Counted from the first letter of the stretch, positions 1-5,380 are shown. The stretch: 5,885 nt of DNA from Candidatus Nitrosopumilus sp. (GCA_029863665.1 JAOTUX010000073.1:1-5885); one strand, 5' to 3'. Made by a program: numbers and translations. Notes: generated from the sequence alone by a model not told the origin.

Positions 1-4
1 AACT

Positions 5-19
5 AAAAATAATAAAAAA
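5..19 (-). terminator. T-rich transcription termination tract
   Basis: Read on the minus strand, this stretch is almost pure T (TTTTTTATTATTTTT), about 45 bases after the stop codon of the small membrane protein gene. Archaeal RNA polymerase terminates at oligo-T tracts without needing a strong hairpin, and no clear stem is visible here. The assignment rests on position and composition only. Confidence 0.35.
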
Positions 20-64
20 GAGAGATCTTCAAATTAAAAATGAGTTATCTTGATTCACTCTTTT

Positions 65-244
65 TTAACTTAATCTTAAATCCTTAAGACATTTTTCATA
101 ATCTTCGCTTGTCAGAGTTGAATCAAAGCAGATCTGTTCAACACTAGAAGGTGGATACATTGCAAGAAATACCATTCCAAGTATCATGGATACAATGAAT
201 CCTACCCCTATTCCGATTATGAACCATTTTACATTGAAGTCCAT
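65..244 (-). CDS. Small single-pass membrane protein, unknown function (59 aa)
   Basis: I do not recognise this family. The protein begins MDFNVKWFIIGIGVG. After a short charged start it has one strongly hydrophobic helix at about residues 7-29 (WFIIGIGVGFIVSMILGMVFLAM), then a PPSS turn and a charged tail of about 30 residues with two cysteines (QIC, EKC). The tail is probably outside the cell, and the two cysteines could form a disulphide. The open frame continues upstream to a TTG at 313, but those 23 extra codons (polar, Tyr/Gln/Thr-rich) look non-coding, so the ATG at 244 is preferred. No Shine-Dalgarno is visible; a weak AT-rich element near 272-279 could serve a leaderless transcript. 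It lies about 180 bases downstream of the cyclase-like gene on the same strand, so read-through is possible but separate transcription is more likely. The hydrophobic helix supports it being a real gene; the function is open. Confidence 0.6.
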   Translation of the reverse strand: MDFNVKWFIIGIGVGFIVSMILGMVFLAMYPPSSVEQICFDSTLTSEDYEKCLKDLRLS

Positions 245-339
245 GTTAAAGAGTTGTTGGTATTTGGTAAATTGATAAGTTGTAAAATTGACTATGCCTA
301 GTTGGATATGCAAGTAAGACAGTTATTACAAATTTCAGT

Positions 340-360
340 ATCAAAAATTTTCAAAAATAA
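340..360 (-). terminator. T-rich terminator of the regulator / cyclase-like operon
   Basis: About 60 bases after the stop codon of the cyclase-like gene, the minus strand reads TTATTTTTGAAAATTTTTGA. These are two T5 tracts separated by GAAAA, where AAAATTTT can also form a small dyad. This fits archaeal oligo-T termination and separates the operon from the small membrane protein gene downstream. No proof beyond sequence composition. Confidence 0.35.
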
Positions 361-421
361 TTGTAAATCTAATCAAATTGTTCTCAAAGTCTATCAATCT
401 GCTTGAGGTTAGCACATTATT

Positions 422-1873
422 TCATTTGTACATGTAGAGCATCCAATCATTTGTACTTAGATTCTTGTTGTATTTTGTACCCATATCATAGATAGAAGCA
501 AAGATGGCATCAGTTTTCAAAATGTTGTATTCAGATTCCACAAACATCTGGGGTCTGGAATCTTTATCCAATGGTCCTGATCCATCTGCAGATGTTTTAC
601 AATCTTTGCTGCCAGTATCAAAGATTATTTCATTTCTTCCATTAACTAGAACAAATTCAACATCATTCTCTACAAATTGTTCGTTTAGACTAGCACACAG
701 GTTTCTTTCATCAATAAGAAATATCAGCACAACGTCGTCTTTACCTATTCCATCTACATTGACTGTTCTTCCAATTGATGAGACCATGATATTCATAGCA
801 GTTGAAGGGTATGGGTCGGTCAAGAAAAGGTCATACTCTTCTTGGAGGGAGCACCAGGGAGTTTGTTTTCCATCTTTTCTGCCAATGTCTTCAATGTGTC
901 CATACACTACATATTCACATTGTTTGTCTGCCAGAATAACTACAGCTAATGGTTCGATAGAATATCTGGAATCCTCTTGAAATAGACTTAGCTTCTCTAG
1001 TTTTTGTTGTAGGTTTTGATGAATGAATTCATTAACATTATTTACGGGATGTACTTCATACTCATTTAACACCATATCATATGTAACAACATTAGACAGG
1101 TCGAGTACTTCTTCTAGTTCTCCAAGGATGGTCTTTTTTGCTTTTTCTATTTGAAGATCTGATATGGATTCAGTCATTTCATAATTGGTAATGCCAAAAA
1201 ATATTCCAGCAACTGCAATGATGCAAACTAGTCCAACCACTGAATATTTGAGATACGGTGAGGACTGATGTTCAGGGAGAGCAGGAGGATCTGGTGGTGG
1301 GTCTTTTTTATTCCCATATCGTCCGTCGATATAATTATGAACGTTGAATCTTTCCCCATGTTTTATCGTTCTTTCCCCAACATACTTTATCTTATCATGA
1401 TAAGTATGATCTATTGCCAAAATCGTGGTAGTTGCACTTGAAGTTAGTAAAATATGATCTTCTTTTCCAAGACTCATTATTCGTTCAGTATATGCTATTG
1501 CATTTCCTGCAACTTTGATTATTTTGTTTACTTCTCTTGTTACTTCTGCTGGACCTACATTTAGTCCAACTCTTATCTTGATATGCCAATCTTTGTTTTT
1601 TTCAGATCTATTATGATTCTCTAGTTTATCGTGTATTTCTTTTGTAATATCTAGTAATTTATCAGAATCTTTGGTATCGACTATAACGTATCCTCCATCT
1701 CCAGTATCAATCCAGTTTGCATAGGATGATAATGTCTGGTATGTTGAAGATTCAAACAAACAATTCTGCAGTATTTTTTTCCGTTGATTCTTCTTTTCCA
1801 TCGGGATCTCTGGATGCTCCGCTTTTACCATGTCGTATCCCATCACAGCTACAAACTCAATATGATGTGACAT
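422..1873 (-). CDS. Membrane receptor: degenerate class III cyclase-like domain, one TM helix, C-terminal Cache-like sensor
   Basis: The 483-residue protein has three parts. Residues 5-182 resemble the class III adenylate/guanylate cyclase catalytic domain: VAVMGY (8-13) at the usual FxDIxGY strand, TGDGGYVIV (57-65) at the GDG loop, IRVGLNVGPAEV (100-111) at the RIGIHxGEV strand, and GNAIAYTERI (123-132) at the substrate helix. A linker with five prolines in DPPPDPPALP (191-200) precedes a single membrane helix (about 211-229). Residues 230-483 would then be external; 352-393 and 404-421 (DPYPSTAMN... VVLIFLIDERNL, EFVLVNGRNEIIFDTG), with a closing Trp-rich strand at 473-483, resemble a Cache ligand-binding fold. 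Class III enzymes usually have Asp at position 9 (here Ala), a base-selecting Lys at 55 (Ile) and Asn at 127 (Ala); D59 and R131 are kept. The domain may therefore bind nucleotide or signal by contact rather than make cyclic nucleotide. Its ATG overlaps the regulator stop (TAATG), so the two are translationally coupled. The cyclase-like call is fairly firm, the Cache call moderate, the ligand unknown. Confidence 0.8.
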   Translation of the reverse strand: MSHHIEFVAVMGYDMVKAEHPEIPMEKKNQRKKILQNCLFESSTYQTLSSYANWIDTGDGGYVIVDTKDSDKLLDITKEIHDKLENHNRSEKNKDWHIKIRVGLNVGPAEVTREVNKIIKVAGNAIAYTERIMSLGKEDHILLTSSATTTILAIDHTYHDKIKYVGERTIKHGERFNVHNYIDGRYGNKKDPPPDPPALPEHQSSPYLKYSVVGLVCIIAVAGIFFGITNYEMTESISDLQIEKAKKTILGELEEVLDLSNVVTYDMVLNEYEVHPVNNVNEFIHQNLQQKLEKLSLFQEDSRYSIEPLAVVILADKQCEYVVYGHIEDIGRKDGKQTPWCSLQEEYDLFLTDPYPSTAMNIMVSSIGRTVNVDGIGKDDVVLIFLIDERNLCASLNEQFVENDVEFVLVNGRNEIIFDTGSKDCKTSADGSGPLDKDSRPQMFVESEYNILKTDAIFASIYDMGTKYNKNLSTNDWMLYMYK

Positions 1874-2697
1874 TAGTTGCCTCCAGTTCTGAACTGTTTT
1901 GCATCCCGCCAGCAGTACTCAAAATATTCTTGACACCACGTATGAAAATCCCGGTTGTTGCTGTAAAATGCCTCTTCAATGTCCACCTGTCCTTTGATTC
2001 TAGGGAACATGACGAATGCCTCTTTTTCTGTCATAACAACAGACACTGATACTTTGTTCTTTGTTCTTTGTTCTATTTGCCCGTTGGTCTTGAACTTGGA
2101 GAATTTTTTTGTAGTCTCTTTGTGATCGTTTGCAAACAACATGTGAGAATCATTAGAAAAAATTGTTCTAGTATGAATACCGTTTTTGAGCTTTTCATAA
2201 ACAATATCCATTATCTCTTTAGAATATTCTGCCTCGTAAAACATATTGTAGATGTAATTATCTGCATTTTTGTATATGTTCTTCCATTTTTCAGCAATTC
2301 TTGTTTTACCTCTTATGCGATGAGTGTTGTCAAAGACTCCAATTTGCTGCATAAAGTAATCTGGAATATCTCCAAAATCATGTTCTTCCCAGTATTCGAT
2401 ATTTTTTGTAATAAATGATGATGTGGAAAATAAGACTTTACACAGAGTTTGAACCCATGGTTTTAGCTGATAATTATCATCCTTGTCTCTTGTCAACCAA
2501 TCCCATTGTCTGTAAAGTGCACTGAGATCTCTTGAAAAATTCTGCAGAGGTATATCCAATTTTTTGGCCATCTGAGTGGGTTTTAGCTTATCATGTTGCA
2601 ATAACAGTTTGATGAGTTCATATCGATGACCGCTGCCTAATATGAAAAATGGCATATGAGGTGTAGACTTGTATTCATCGCTGTCCATGCTATTCAC
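1873..2697 (-). CDS. Winged-helix transcriptional regulator with FilR1-type effector domain
   Basis: A 274-residue cytoplasmic DNA-binding protein. Residues about 17-80 form a winged helix-turn-helix (FFILGSGHRYELIKLLL, then KPTQMAKKLDIPLQNFSRDLSALYRQWDWL with the recognition helix near 50-62, wing near 70-78). Residues about 93-130 (FITKNIEYWEEHDFGDIPDYFMQQIG) match the linker of archaeal regulators of the FilR1 type, where 'EYxExHDxxDIPxxF' is recurrent. The C-terminal half (about 131-260, including IYKNADNYIYNMFY and KNGIHTRTIFSND) fits the FilR1 'middle' domain, known from the methanogenesis regulator of Methanosaeta/Methanothrix and widespread in archaea. The proposed GTG start has AGGT four bases upstream; an ATG three codons in is an alternative. 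The gene is directly followed, with a one-base overlap, by the membrane receptor-like gene, so it is probably the output of that receptor or controls the operon. Five half-sites upstream suggest autoregulation. Family assignment is confident; the target genes and ligand are unknown. Confidence 0.85.
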   Translation of the reverse strand: MNSMDSDEYKSTPHMPFFILGSGHRYELIKLLLQHDKLKPTQMAKKLDIPLQNFSRDLSALYRQWDWLTRDKDDNYQLKPWVQTLCKVLFSTSSFITKNIEYWEEHDFGDIPDYFMQQIGVFDNTHRIRGKTRIAEKWKNIYKNADNYIYNMFYEAEYSKEIMDIVYEKLKNGIHTRTIFSNDSHMLFANDHKETTKKFSKFKTNGQIEQRTKNKVSVSVVMTEKEAFVMFPRIKGQVDIEEAFYSNNRDFHTWCQEYFEYCWRDAKQFRTGGN

Positions 2698-2742
2698 TCA
2701 TACCTAGTCCTGTAATTTGAATTTCTACAAAGTAGACGAGTC

Positions 2743-2750
2743 GATATTTT
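2743..2750 (-). promoter_or_regulatory. TATA-like box for the regulator operon
   Basis: The minus strand reads AAAATATC here. Archaeal transcription normally starts about 25 bases downstream, near 2721, which would leave a leader of roughly 24 bases holding the AGGT element (2702-2705) in front of the GTG start. The first TAGTAACC half-site (2755-2762) abuts its upstream side, where TFB/TBP bind. Confidence 0.4.
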
Positions 2751-2754
2751 GTCA

Positions 2755-2833
2755 TAGTAACCATGAATAACACTAAACAAGGTTACTAAAAACAACAAAT
2801 AGTAACTTTATCTACCAATAGTAAACATTACTA
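2755..2833. promoter_or_regulatory. Operator cluster: five TAGTAA(C) half-sites
   Basis: Five related half-sites lie within 79 bases: TAGTAACC (2755-2762), GGTTACTA (2781-2788), TAGTAAC (2800-2806), TAGTAA (2819-2824) and TTACTA (2828-2833). The first two form a perfect 8-base inverted repeat around an 18-base spacer. The last two form TAGTAA-ACA-TTACTA, a tight palindrome. They sit between the zinc-ribbon genes and the regulator gene, just upstream of the regulator's TATA-like box. The likely reader is the FilR1-type regulator encoded next door; the repeats could also form RNA stems at the 3' end of the zinc-ribbon transcript. The repeats are directly visible; the binding protein is inferred. 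Confidence 0.5.
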
Positions 2834-2849
2834 GTGATTCATAAATTAC

Positions 2850-3005
2850 TCATGATTCAGGCCAGTTTGAATCACAAAAATCACACTTGCCTCGCATTCC
2901 ATTGTATCTTGAATCCCAATATCTCTGTATCATGTTACCACAGAAATAACACTGATTCTTGTTTTTTTGCTTCAAATTATCCCTCAGAAGTTGTAACGGC
3001 GTCAT
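2850..3005 (-). CDS. Small zinc-ribbon protein, or out-of-frame third module of the preceding gene
   Basis: Starting from the ATG at 3005, this frame encodes 51 residues with CYFC and, 18 residues later, CDFC: a four-cysteine zinc ribbon. The CYxC first knuckle matches both ribbons of the preceding gene (CYSC, CYHC), whose 3' end it overlaps by 29 bases in another frame. Three starts are possible: a TTG at 3032, the ATG at 3005 without a Shine-Dalgarno, or a TTG at 2975 just after the upstream stop, with GAGG six bases before it, giving 41 residues. The last would fit termination-reinitiation. Alternatively a +1 frameshift (programmed, mutational or a sequencing error) joins it to the preceding protein as a third ribbon. 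The cysteine pattern makes coding likely; its status as a separate gene is uncertain. Confidence 0.5.
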   Translation of the reverse strand: MTPLQLLRDNLKQKNKNQCYFCGNMIQRYWDSRYNGMRGKCDFCDSNWPES

Positions 3006-3531
3006 ATTTTCTAGGGCATTCAAAGCATACAAAGTATGTTGGAATATGCTGTGTTGGCATCAATCTCACTGTATCGTTACTTTTTTTGCAGTGATAACAA
3101 CAACCTTGTTCGGAGTACAATCTGTTTTCGTAACCATTTCGTTTTAAATAAAAAACAAGCATTCCAATCAGGAAAATTATGTGGGCAAAGACGGGTTCTA
3201 TAAAAAATATAGTCACAGTAACTGCAGATATTATGGAGCCACCACGTCGTAGCAGGAAATGATGTTTTTTGGGACAGTCATCACATATGTAATATTTTGT
3301 CAACCCATGTTCGATGGTATGGGTTAGTTCTGTATCGATTCTATGGCAACTGTAACATCTTTTTCGTTTAAACAACCTTCGCTGTGTGACAAAATCATTT
3401 GTTGTTACTAGGAATGCCCCCAGTCCCACTCCCACTGGAAAATACCATAGTCGATATTCATCGCTGTATGGTTGAAAAATCAGAAAAATACATAGTGTCA
3501 AAATTGCAAGTGTTCCCCATAACAGTATCAT
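2977..3531 (-). CDS. Tandem-duplicated membrane zinc-ribbon protein, unknown function (184 aa)
   Basis: I do not recognise a named family. The protein is two copies of one unit. Unit 1 has two hydrophobic helices (about 2-18 and 28-44), a basic stretch (QRRLFKRKR) and a ribbon with Cys 59/62 and 83/86. Unit 2 has helices at about 99-112 and 115-129, then Cys 145/148 and 169/172. Both ribbons have exactly 20 residues between the CxxC pairs, start with CYxC and end in CPxK (CDDCPKK, CFECPRK), so the duplication is clear. Basic residues after the helices put both ribbons in the cytoplasm by the positive-inside rule, where they could bind zinc, nucleic acid or a partner protein. The ATG at 3531 lies about 25 bases from a TATA box, so the transcript is probably leaderless. 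It is divergent from the DUF6745 cassette and precedes the third ribbon ORF. Function unknown; a membrane-anchored adaptor is a guess. Confidence 0.7.
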   Translation of the reverse strand: MILLWGTLAILTLCIFLIFQPYSDEYRLWYFPVGVGLGAFLVTTNDFVTQRRLFKRKRCYSCHRIDTELTHTIEHGLTKYYICDDCPKKHHFLLRRGGSIISAVTVTIFFIEPVFAHIIFLIGMLVFYLKRNGYENRLYSEQGCCYHCKKSNDTVRLMPTQHIPTYFVCFECPRKYDAVTTSEG

Positions 3532-3550
3532 AAAATTAATGCAGTAAAAT

Positions 3551-3560
3551 AAGATATAGT
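3551..3560 (-). promoter_or_regulatory. TATA box of the membrane zinc-ribbon gene
   Basis: The minus strand reads ACTATATCTT, centred about 24 bases upstream of the ATG at 3531. This is the spacing expected when transcription starts at the A of the start codon. No ribosome-binding site precedes the ATG, consistent with a leaderless mRNA. It shares a 105-base divergent region with the promoter of the DUF6745 gene. Confidence 0.55.
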
Positions 3561-3598
3561 GATTGATAGAAGATCAGTCTAGTTTTAGATAGTTTGTC

Positions 3599-3606
3599 TA
3601 TACAAG
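3599..3606 (+). promoter_or_regulatory. Possible TATA box of the DUF6745 cassette
   Basis: TATACAAG lies 31-38 bases before the ATG at 3637, so initiation near 3628 would give a leader of about nine bases. No Shine-Dalgarno is visible in AATGTAATAAGATAAT before the start. A short imperfect dyad, TAGA-n7-TCTA (3586-3600), overlaps its upstream edge and could be a control site, but such dyads are common by chance in AT-rich DNA. Confidence 0.4.
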
Positions 3607-3636
3607 TTTTAGTTTCAAAGAATGTAATAAGATAAT

Positions 3637-4737
3637 ATGAAATTATTTGGAGAGAAGAAAACAGTTGAACTTGATTCAGAACAGAGAAAAATTCTAAAAG
3701 ATGTGAAAAGAGAATGGTTGAAATTAGTTACAATATCGGGCAAAAACCCCACAAACCTGGAAACTGACAACGACATGGATTGGTTGTACAATATTGCTGG
3801 TTTTGAAAAACCAAAAGTTGTGATAGCTGACTCTTTTGCAGAATATCAAAAAATACCTTCATTTACATCCAGTACAAAATCTCTTAATCTTTCTTATCCA
3901 ATAAACCACAACATACACAAAAAATTTAGAGGAAAACTGATCAGAAACACAACTAAACTGATAGAAAAACACGTTGACAATGACATAATACTTGAATTGA
4001 TAAAACTTGAACAGGTCTTTACAAACAAGATAGCACAAGATGTTGTAGAGACACTCAACAGTAATGGACAAAATTATCTGAATGGAATCATGACACGTCA
4101 ACCAAACTTTGGACTCTCCACAGAATTTTGGATGATGACTAGTTCTTTCTTTGAGAAGATTGGATACTTGGATGACAGTTTGATAAAAGAGGATTTCACT
4201 CGGTACTCCGACATGATGATGAGAGGCATATGGCATGCATCCTTTTTCAAGGATGTGGCCATACTCTGCAGTACTCCTAAGAAAACAAAGAAAGATGATC
4301 AGGGCCGATTACACTCAGTCTCAGAAGCAGCATTACAATGGAGAGATAATCAGAATGACCATTTCATTCATGGGGTGATGTTTGAGAAACATCTTTGGGA
4401 GAAAGTTACCAAAAGAGAGTTGAAGATCAAAGACATGCTGCAAATTCAAAACATCGAGCAAAGACATGTTGCAATTCAATTGTATGGATGTGACACCATG
4501 ATTGATGAGCTTGACGCTGAACTTATGAACAAATCAAAGCGGGGAAACGAGATATACATGCTGAACGACAGTCTCATTAACGGAAGATCAATCAAGCTTT
4601 TAAAATACAAATGCCCATCCACAGACAGAATCTACTTTAGCTTTGTACCTGATGACATGCGTTTTGCTGACCATGCTATGGCGTGGAAATTTCATCTTAC
4701 ACCAGAAGAATACGAAAGTTTGGAGATTGAGACATGA
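3637..4737 (+). CDS. DUF6745 domain-containing protein, unknown function
   Basis: The 366-residue soluble protein matches, from memory, the pattern of the DUF6745 family. The N-terminal part has WLYNIAGFEKPKVVIADS, like the family's 'LYRxxGLxxPxVVWxDSP' stretch. In the middle, IWHASFFKDVAILCSTP is followed by DDQGRLHSVSEAALQWRDN and HFIHGVMFEKHLW, like the family's 'GRLHxxDGPAxxWxDG ... xxHGVxVP' core. Then come KIKDMLQIQNIEQRHVAIQLYGCDTMI ('ITxxxIxxExNxExRRVxIExYG') and a C-terminus with LLKYKCPSTDRIYFSFVPDDM, MAWKFHLTPEEY and a final ET. The length is as expected for the family. The function is undetermined and no membrane segment or signal peptide is seen. Members I recall are mainly in cyanobacteria and actinobacteria, so an archaeal copy may reflect transfer. 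Its stop overlaps the ATG of a 13-codon ORF, and the next full gene encodes the small protein I recall accompanying this family. Confidence 0.8.
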   Translation: MKLFGEKKTVELDSEQRKILKDVKREWLKLVTISGKNPTNLETDNDMDWLYNIAGFEKPKVVIADSFAEYQKIPSFTSSTKSLNLSYPINHNIHKKFRGKLIRNTTKLIEKHVDNDIILELIKLEQVFTNKIAQDVVETLNSNGQNYLNGIMTRQPNFGLSTEFWMMTSSFFEKIGYLDDSLIKEDFTRYSDMMMRGIWHASFFKDVAILCSTPKKTKKDDQGRLHSVSEAALQWRDNQNDHFIHGVMFEKHLWEKVTKRELKIKDMLQIQNIEQRHVAIQLYGCDTMIDELDAELMNKSKRGNEIYMLNDSLINGRSIKLLKYKCPSTDRIYFSFVPDDMRFADHAMAWKFHLTPEEYESLEIET

Positions 4738-4775
4738 AGTCAGTTTTGATCAAATATGAAAGGGAGGTGAAATAA
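4734..4775 (+). CDS. 13-codon bridging ORF between the DUF6745 gene and its partner
   Basis: The frame ATG-AAG-TCA...AAA-TAA encodes MKSVLIKYEREVK. Its ATG overlaps the DUF6745 stop by four bases (ATGA), and its own TAA shares one base with the ATG of the next gene (TAATG). The Shine-Dalgarno of the next gene lies within its last codons (AGG GAG GTG). Both overlaps are of the type used for translational coupling, so this mini-ORF could keep ribosomes moving from the first gene to the partner, or encode a small basic peptide. It is short enough that the arrangement could be coincidence. Confidence 0.35.
   Translation: MKSVLIKYEREVK
4763..4770 (+). promoter_or_regulatory. Strong Shine-Dalgarno for the DUF6745 partner gene
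   Basis: GGAGGTGA is fully complementary to the archaeal 16S rRNA 3' end and lies four bases before the ATG at 4775. It contrasts with the first genes of transcripts in this window, which lack such sites. That fits the usual archaeal split between leaderless first genes and SD-led internal genes. Confidence 0.75.
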
Positions 4776-5080
4776 TGGTGTGGATTGCAAGACATGGTGA
4801 TTTGCTGATAAGAAATACAAACAAGGTTCCTTCAAACCTAAAACCAGCGAATACCGTCATCACAGCAGAAGGAGAAAAGACAGGACACAAACATCAGTTG
4901 CATGGAAATGTAACTGTGTACAAGCAAGAACTAGGCTCCCTCTACTTCAAAGTCAAAACATCAGCAGAACTTGTACATCAGGAACATAAAACCATACGCA
5001 TTCCAGAAGGAATGTACAGGGTAGAGCAAGAAAGAGAGTTTAATCCTTTTGAGAATGTCCGAAGAGTTGTTCTTGATTAG
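4775..5080 (+). CDS. Small His-rich partner protein of DUF6745, unknown function
   Basis: The 101-residue protein follows a pattern I know from small proteins encoded next to DUF6745 genes: an N-terminal 'GDLLI' strand (8-12), TAEGEKTGHKHQLHG (30-44, family form 'AEGExTGHxH'), AELVHQEHKTIRIPEGMYRVEQEREFNP (64-91, family form 'LxHxEHxxIxLPxGxYxVxxQREYxP') and a terminal RRVV. It is probably a compact beta-rich cytoplasmic protein. Histidines 38, 40, 43, 68 and 71 with E32 and E70 could form a metal site, though this is inferred from residue pattern alone. The start is fixed by a strong Shine-Dalgarno and by overlap with the bridging ORF's stop. A shared operon with DUF6745 implies a joint complex or pathway, but no reaction can be assigned. 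The family match is from memory. Confidence 0.75.
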   Translation: MVWIARHGDLLIRNTNKVPSNLKPANTVITAEGEKTGHKHQLHGNVTVYKQELGSLYFKVKTSAELVHQEHKTIRIPEGMYRVEQEREFNPFENVRRVVLD

Positions 5081-5091
5081 GTTGTCTTGAT

Positions 5092-5149
5092 TCAAGAAAT
5101 ACAAAAAATATTTTTTTCCACAAAAGTATTTCTTGAGAATTTTTCTTTC
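5092..5149 (+). terminator. Hairpin plus T-rich terminator of the DUF6745 cassette
   Basis: TCAAGAAATAC (5092-5102) is perfectly complementary to GTATTTCTTGA (5126-5136), an 11-base stem with a 23-base loop. The loop begins with the near-palindrome AAAAAATATTTTTT. A T-rich tract (ATTTTTCTTTCT) follows the stem. It starts 12 bases after the partner gene's stop codon. Stem, position and T-tracts together make this the best-supported terminator in the window. Confidence 0.65.
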
Positions 5150-5181
5150 TAAATTATAATTTATACATCAAATGAGATGTG

Positions 5182-5200
5182 GATAAAAAATATCTAAAAA
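5182..5200 (-). terminator. T-rich tract after the 26-residue ORF
   Basis: The minus strand reads TTTTTAGATATTTTTTATC, about 25 bases past the stop of the small ORF at 5226. The spacing fits termination of a short transcript. The region is AT-rich overall, so the evidence is weak. Confidence 0.25.
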
Positions 5201-5225
5201 CCCAGGTGATTAAACTAGTAAAAAT

Positions 5226-5306
5226 CTAATCCTCGTAAAAAATCCAGGACAGGCCTTGTATTTCTTCCCAGTTGTTTGATTTGTTTTGATAATCTTGATT
5301 GCTCAT
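5226..5306 (-). CDS. Probable 26-residue small protein, unknown function
   Basis: This short minus-strand frame has an ATG start and encodes a polar N-terminal half (MSNQDYQNKSNN) and an aromatic, acidic C-terminal half (WEEIQGLSWIFYED). The composition looks more like a protein than translated AT-rich spacer: two Trp, two Tyr and few Lys/Asn homopolymers. A TATA-like TTTTATGC is centred about 25 bases before the ATG, as for a leaderless mRNA. A perfect ACGAAT-g-ATTCGT palindrome lies just upstream of that, and a T-rich tract follows the gene. I recognise no family. A chance ORF of this length is possible, so conservation between relatives would be the deciding evidence. Confidence 0.4.
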   Translation of the reverse strand: MSNQDYQNKSNNWEEIQGLSWIFYED

Positions 5307-5327
5307 GGTTTTGTTTATACAAAAAAT

Positions 5328-5353
5328 GCATAAAAGCAAAACGAATGATTCGT
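5328..5353 (-). promoter_or_regulatory. Possible promoter and palindromic operator of the 26-residue ORF
   Basis: On the minus strand TTTTATGC (5328-5335) is centred about 25 bases upstream of the ATG at 5306. The 13-base palindrome ACGAATgATTCGT (5341-5353) lies six bases further upstream, over the expected TFB recognition region. A regulator binding there could control initiation. Palindromes of this size occur by chance once or so in a window this long. Confidence 0.3.
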
Positions 5354-5380
5354 TCATCTCTCATTCATCCAGGTGATTTG

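Noticed and set aside
245..313. N-terminal extension of the small membrane protein to a TTG at 313
   Set aside because: The 23 extra residues are polar and unlike the protein body; an ATG directly before the membrane helix is a better start.
504..980. 158-codon plus-strand frame opposite the cyclase-like gene
   Set aside because: Ser/Thr-rich translation without motifs is the usual antisense image of an acidic protein; the minus-strand gene has clear domains.
1391..1404. Perfect 14-base palindrome CTTATCATGATAAG
   Set aside because: It lies inside the cyclase-like coding region, and one such palindrome is not surprising in nearly 6 kb.
422..1873. Pycsar-type anti-phage system
   Set aside because: Pycsar uses an active pyrimidine cyclase with a separate effector gene. 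Here the cyclase-like domain lacks catalytic residues, is fused to a sensor-like external part, and the partner is a transcription factor.
3859..4236. 125-codon minus-strand frame opposite the DUF6745 gene
   Set aside because: It lies wholly inside the DUF6745 coding region, has no recognisable motif and no start signal.
5151..5162. AAATTATAATTT palindrome as an operator
   Set aside because: Pure A/T palindromes are common in this DNA, and no gene start lies at a suitable distance.
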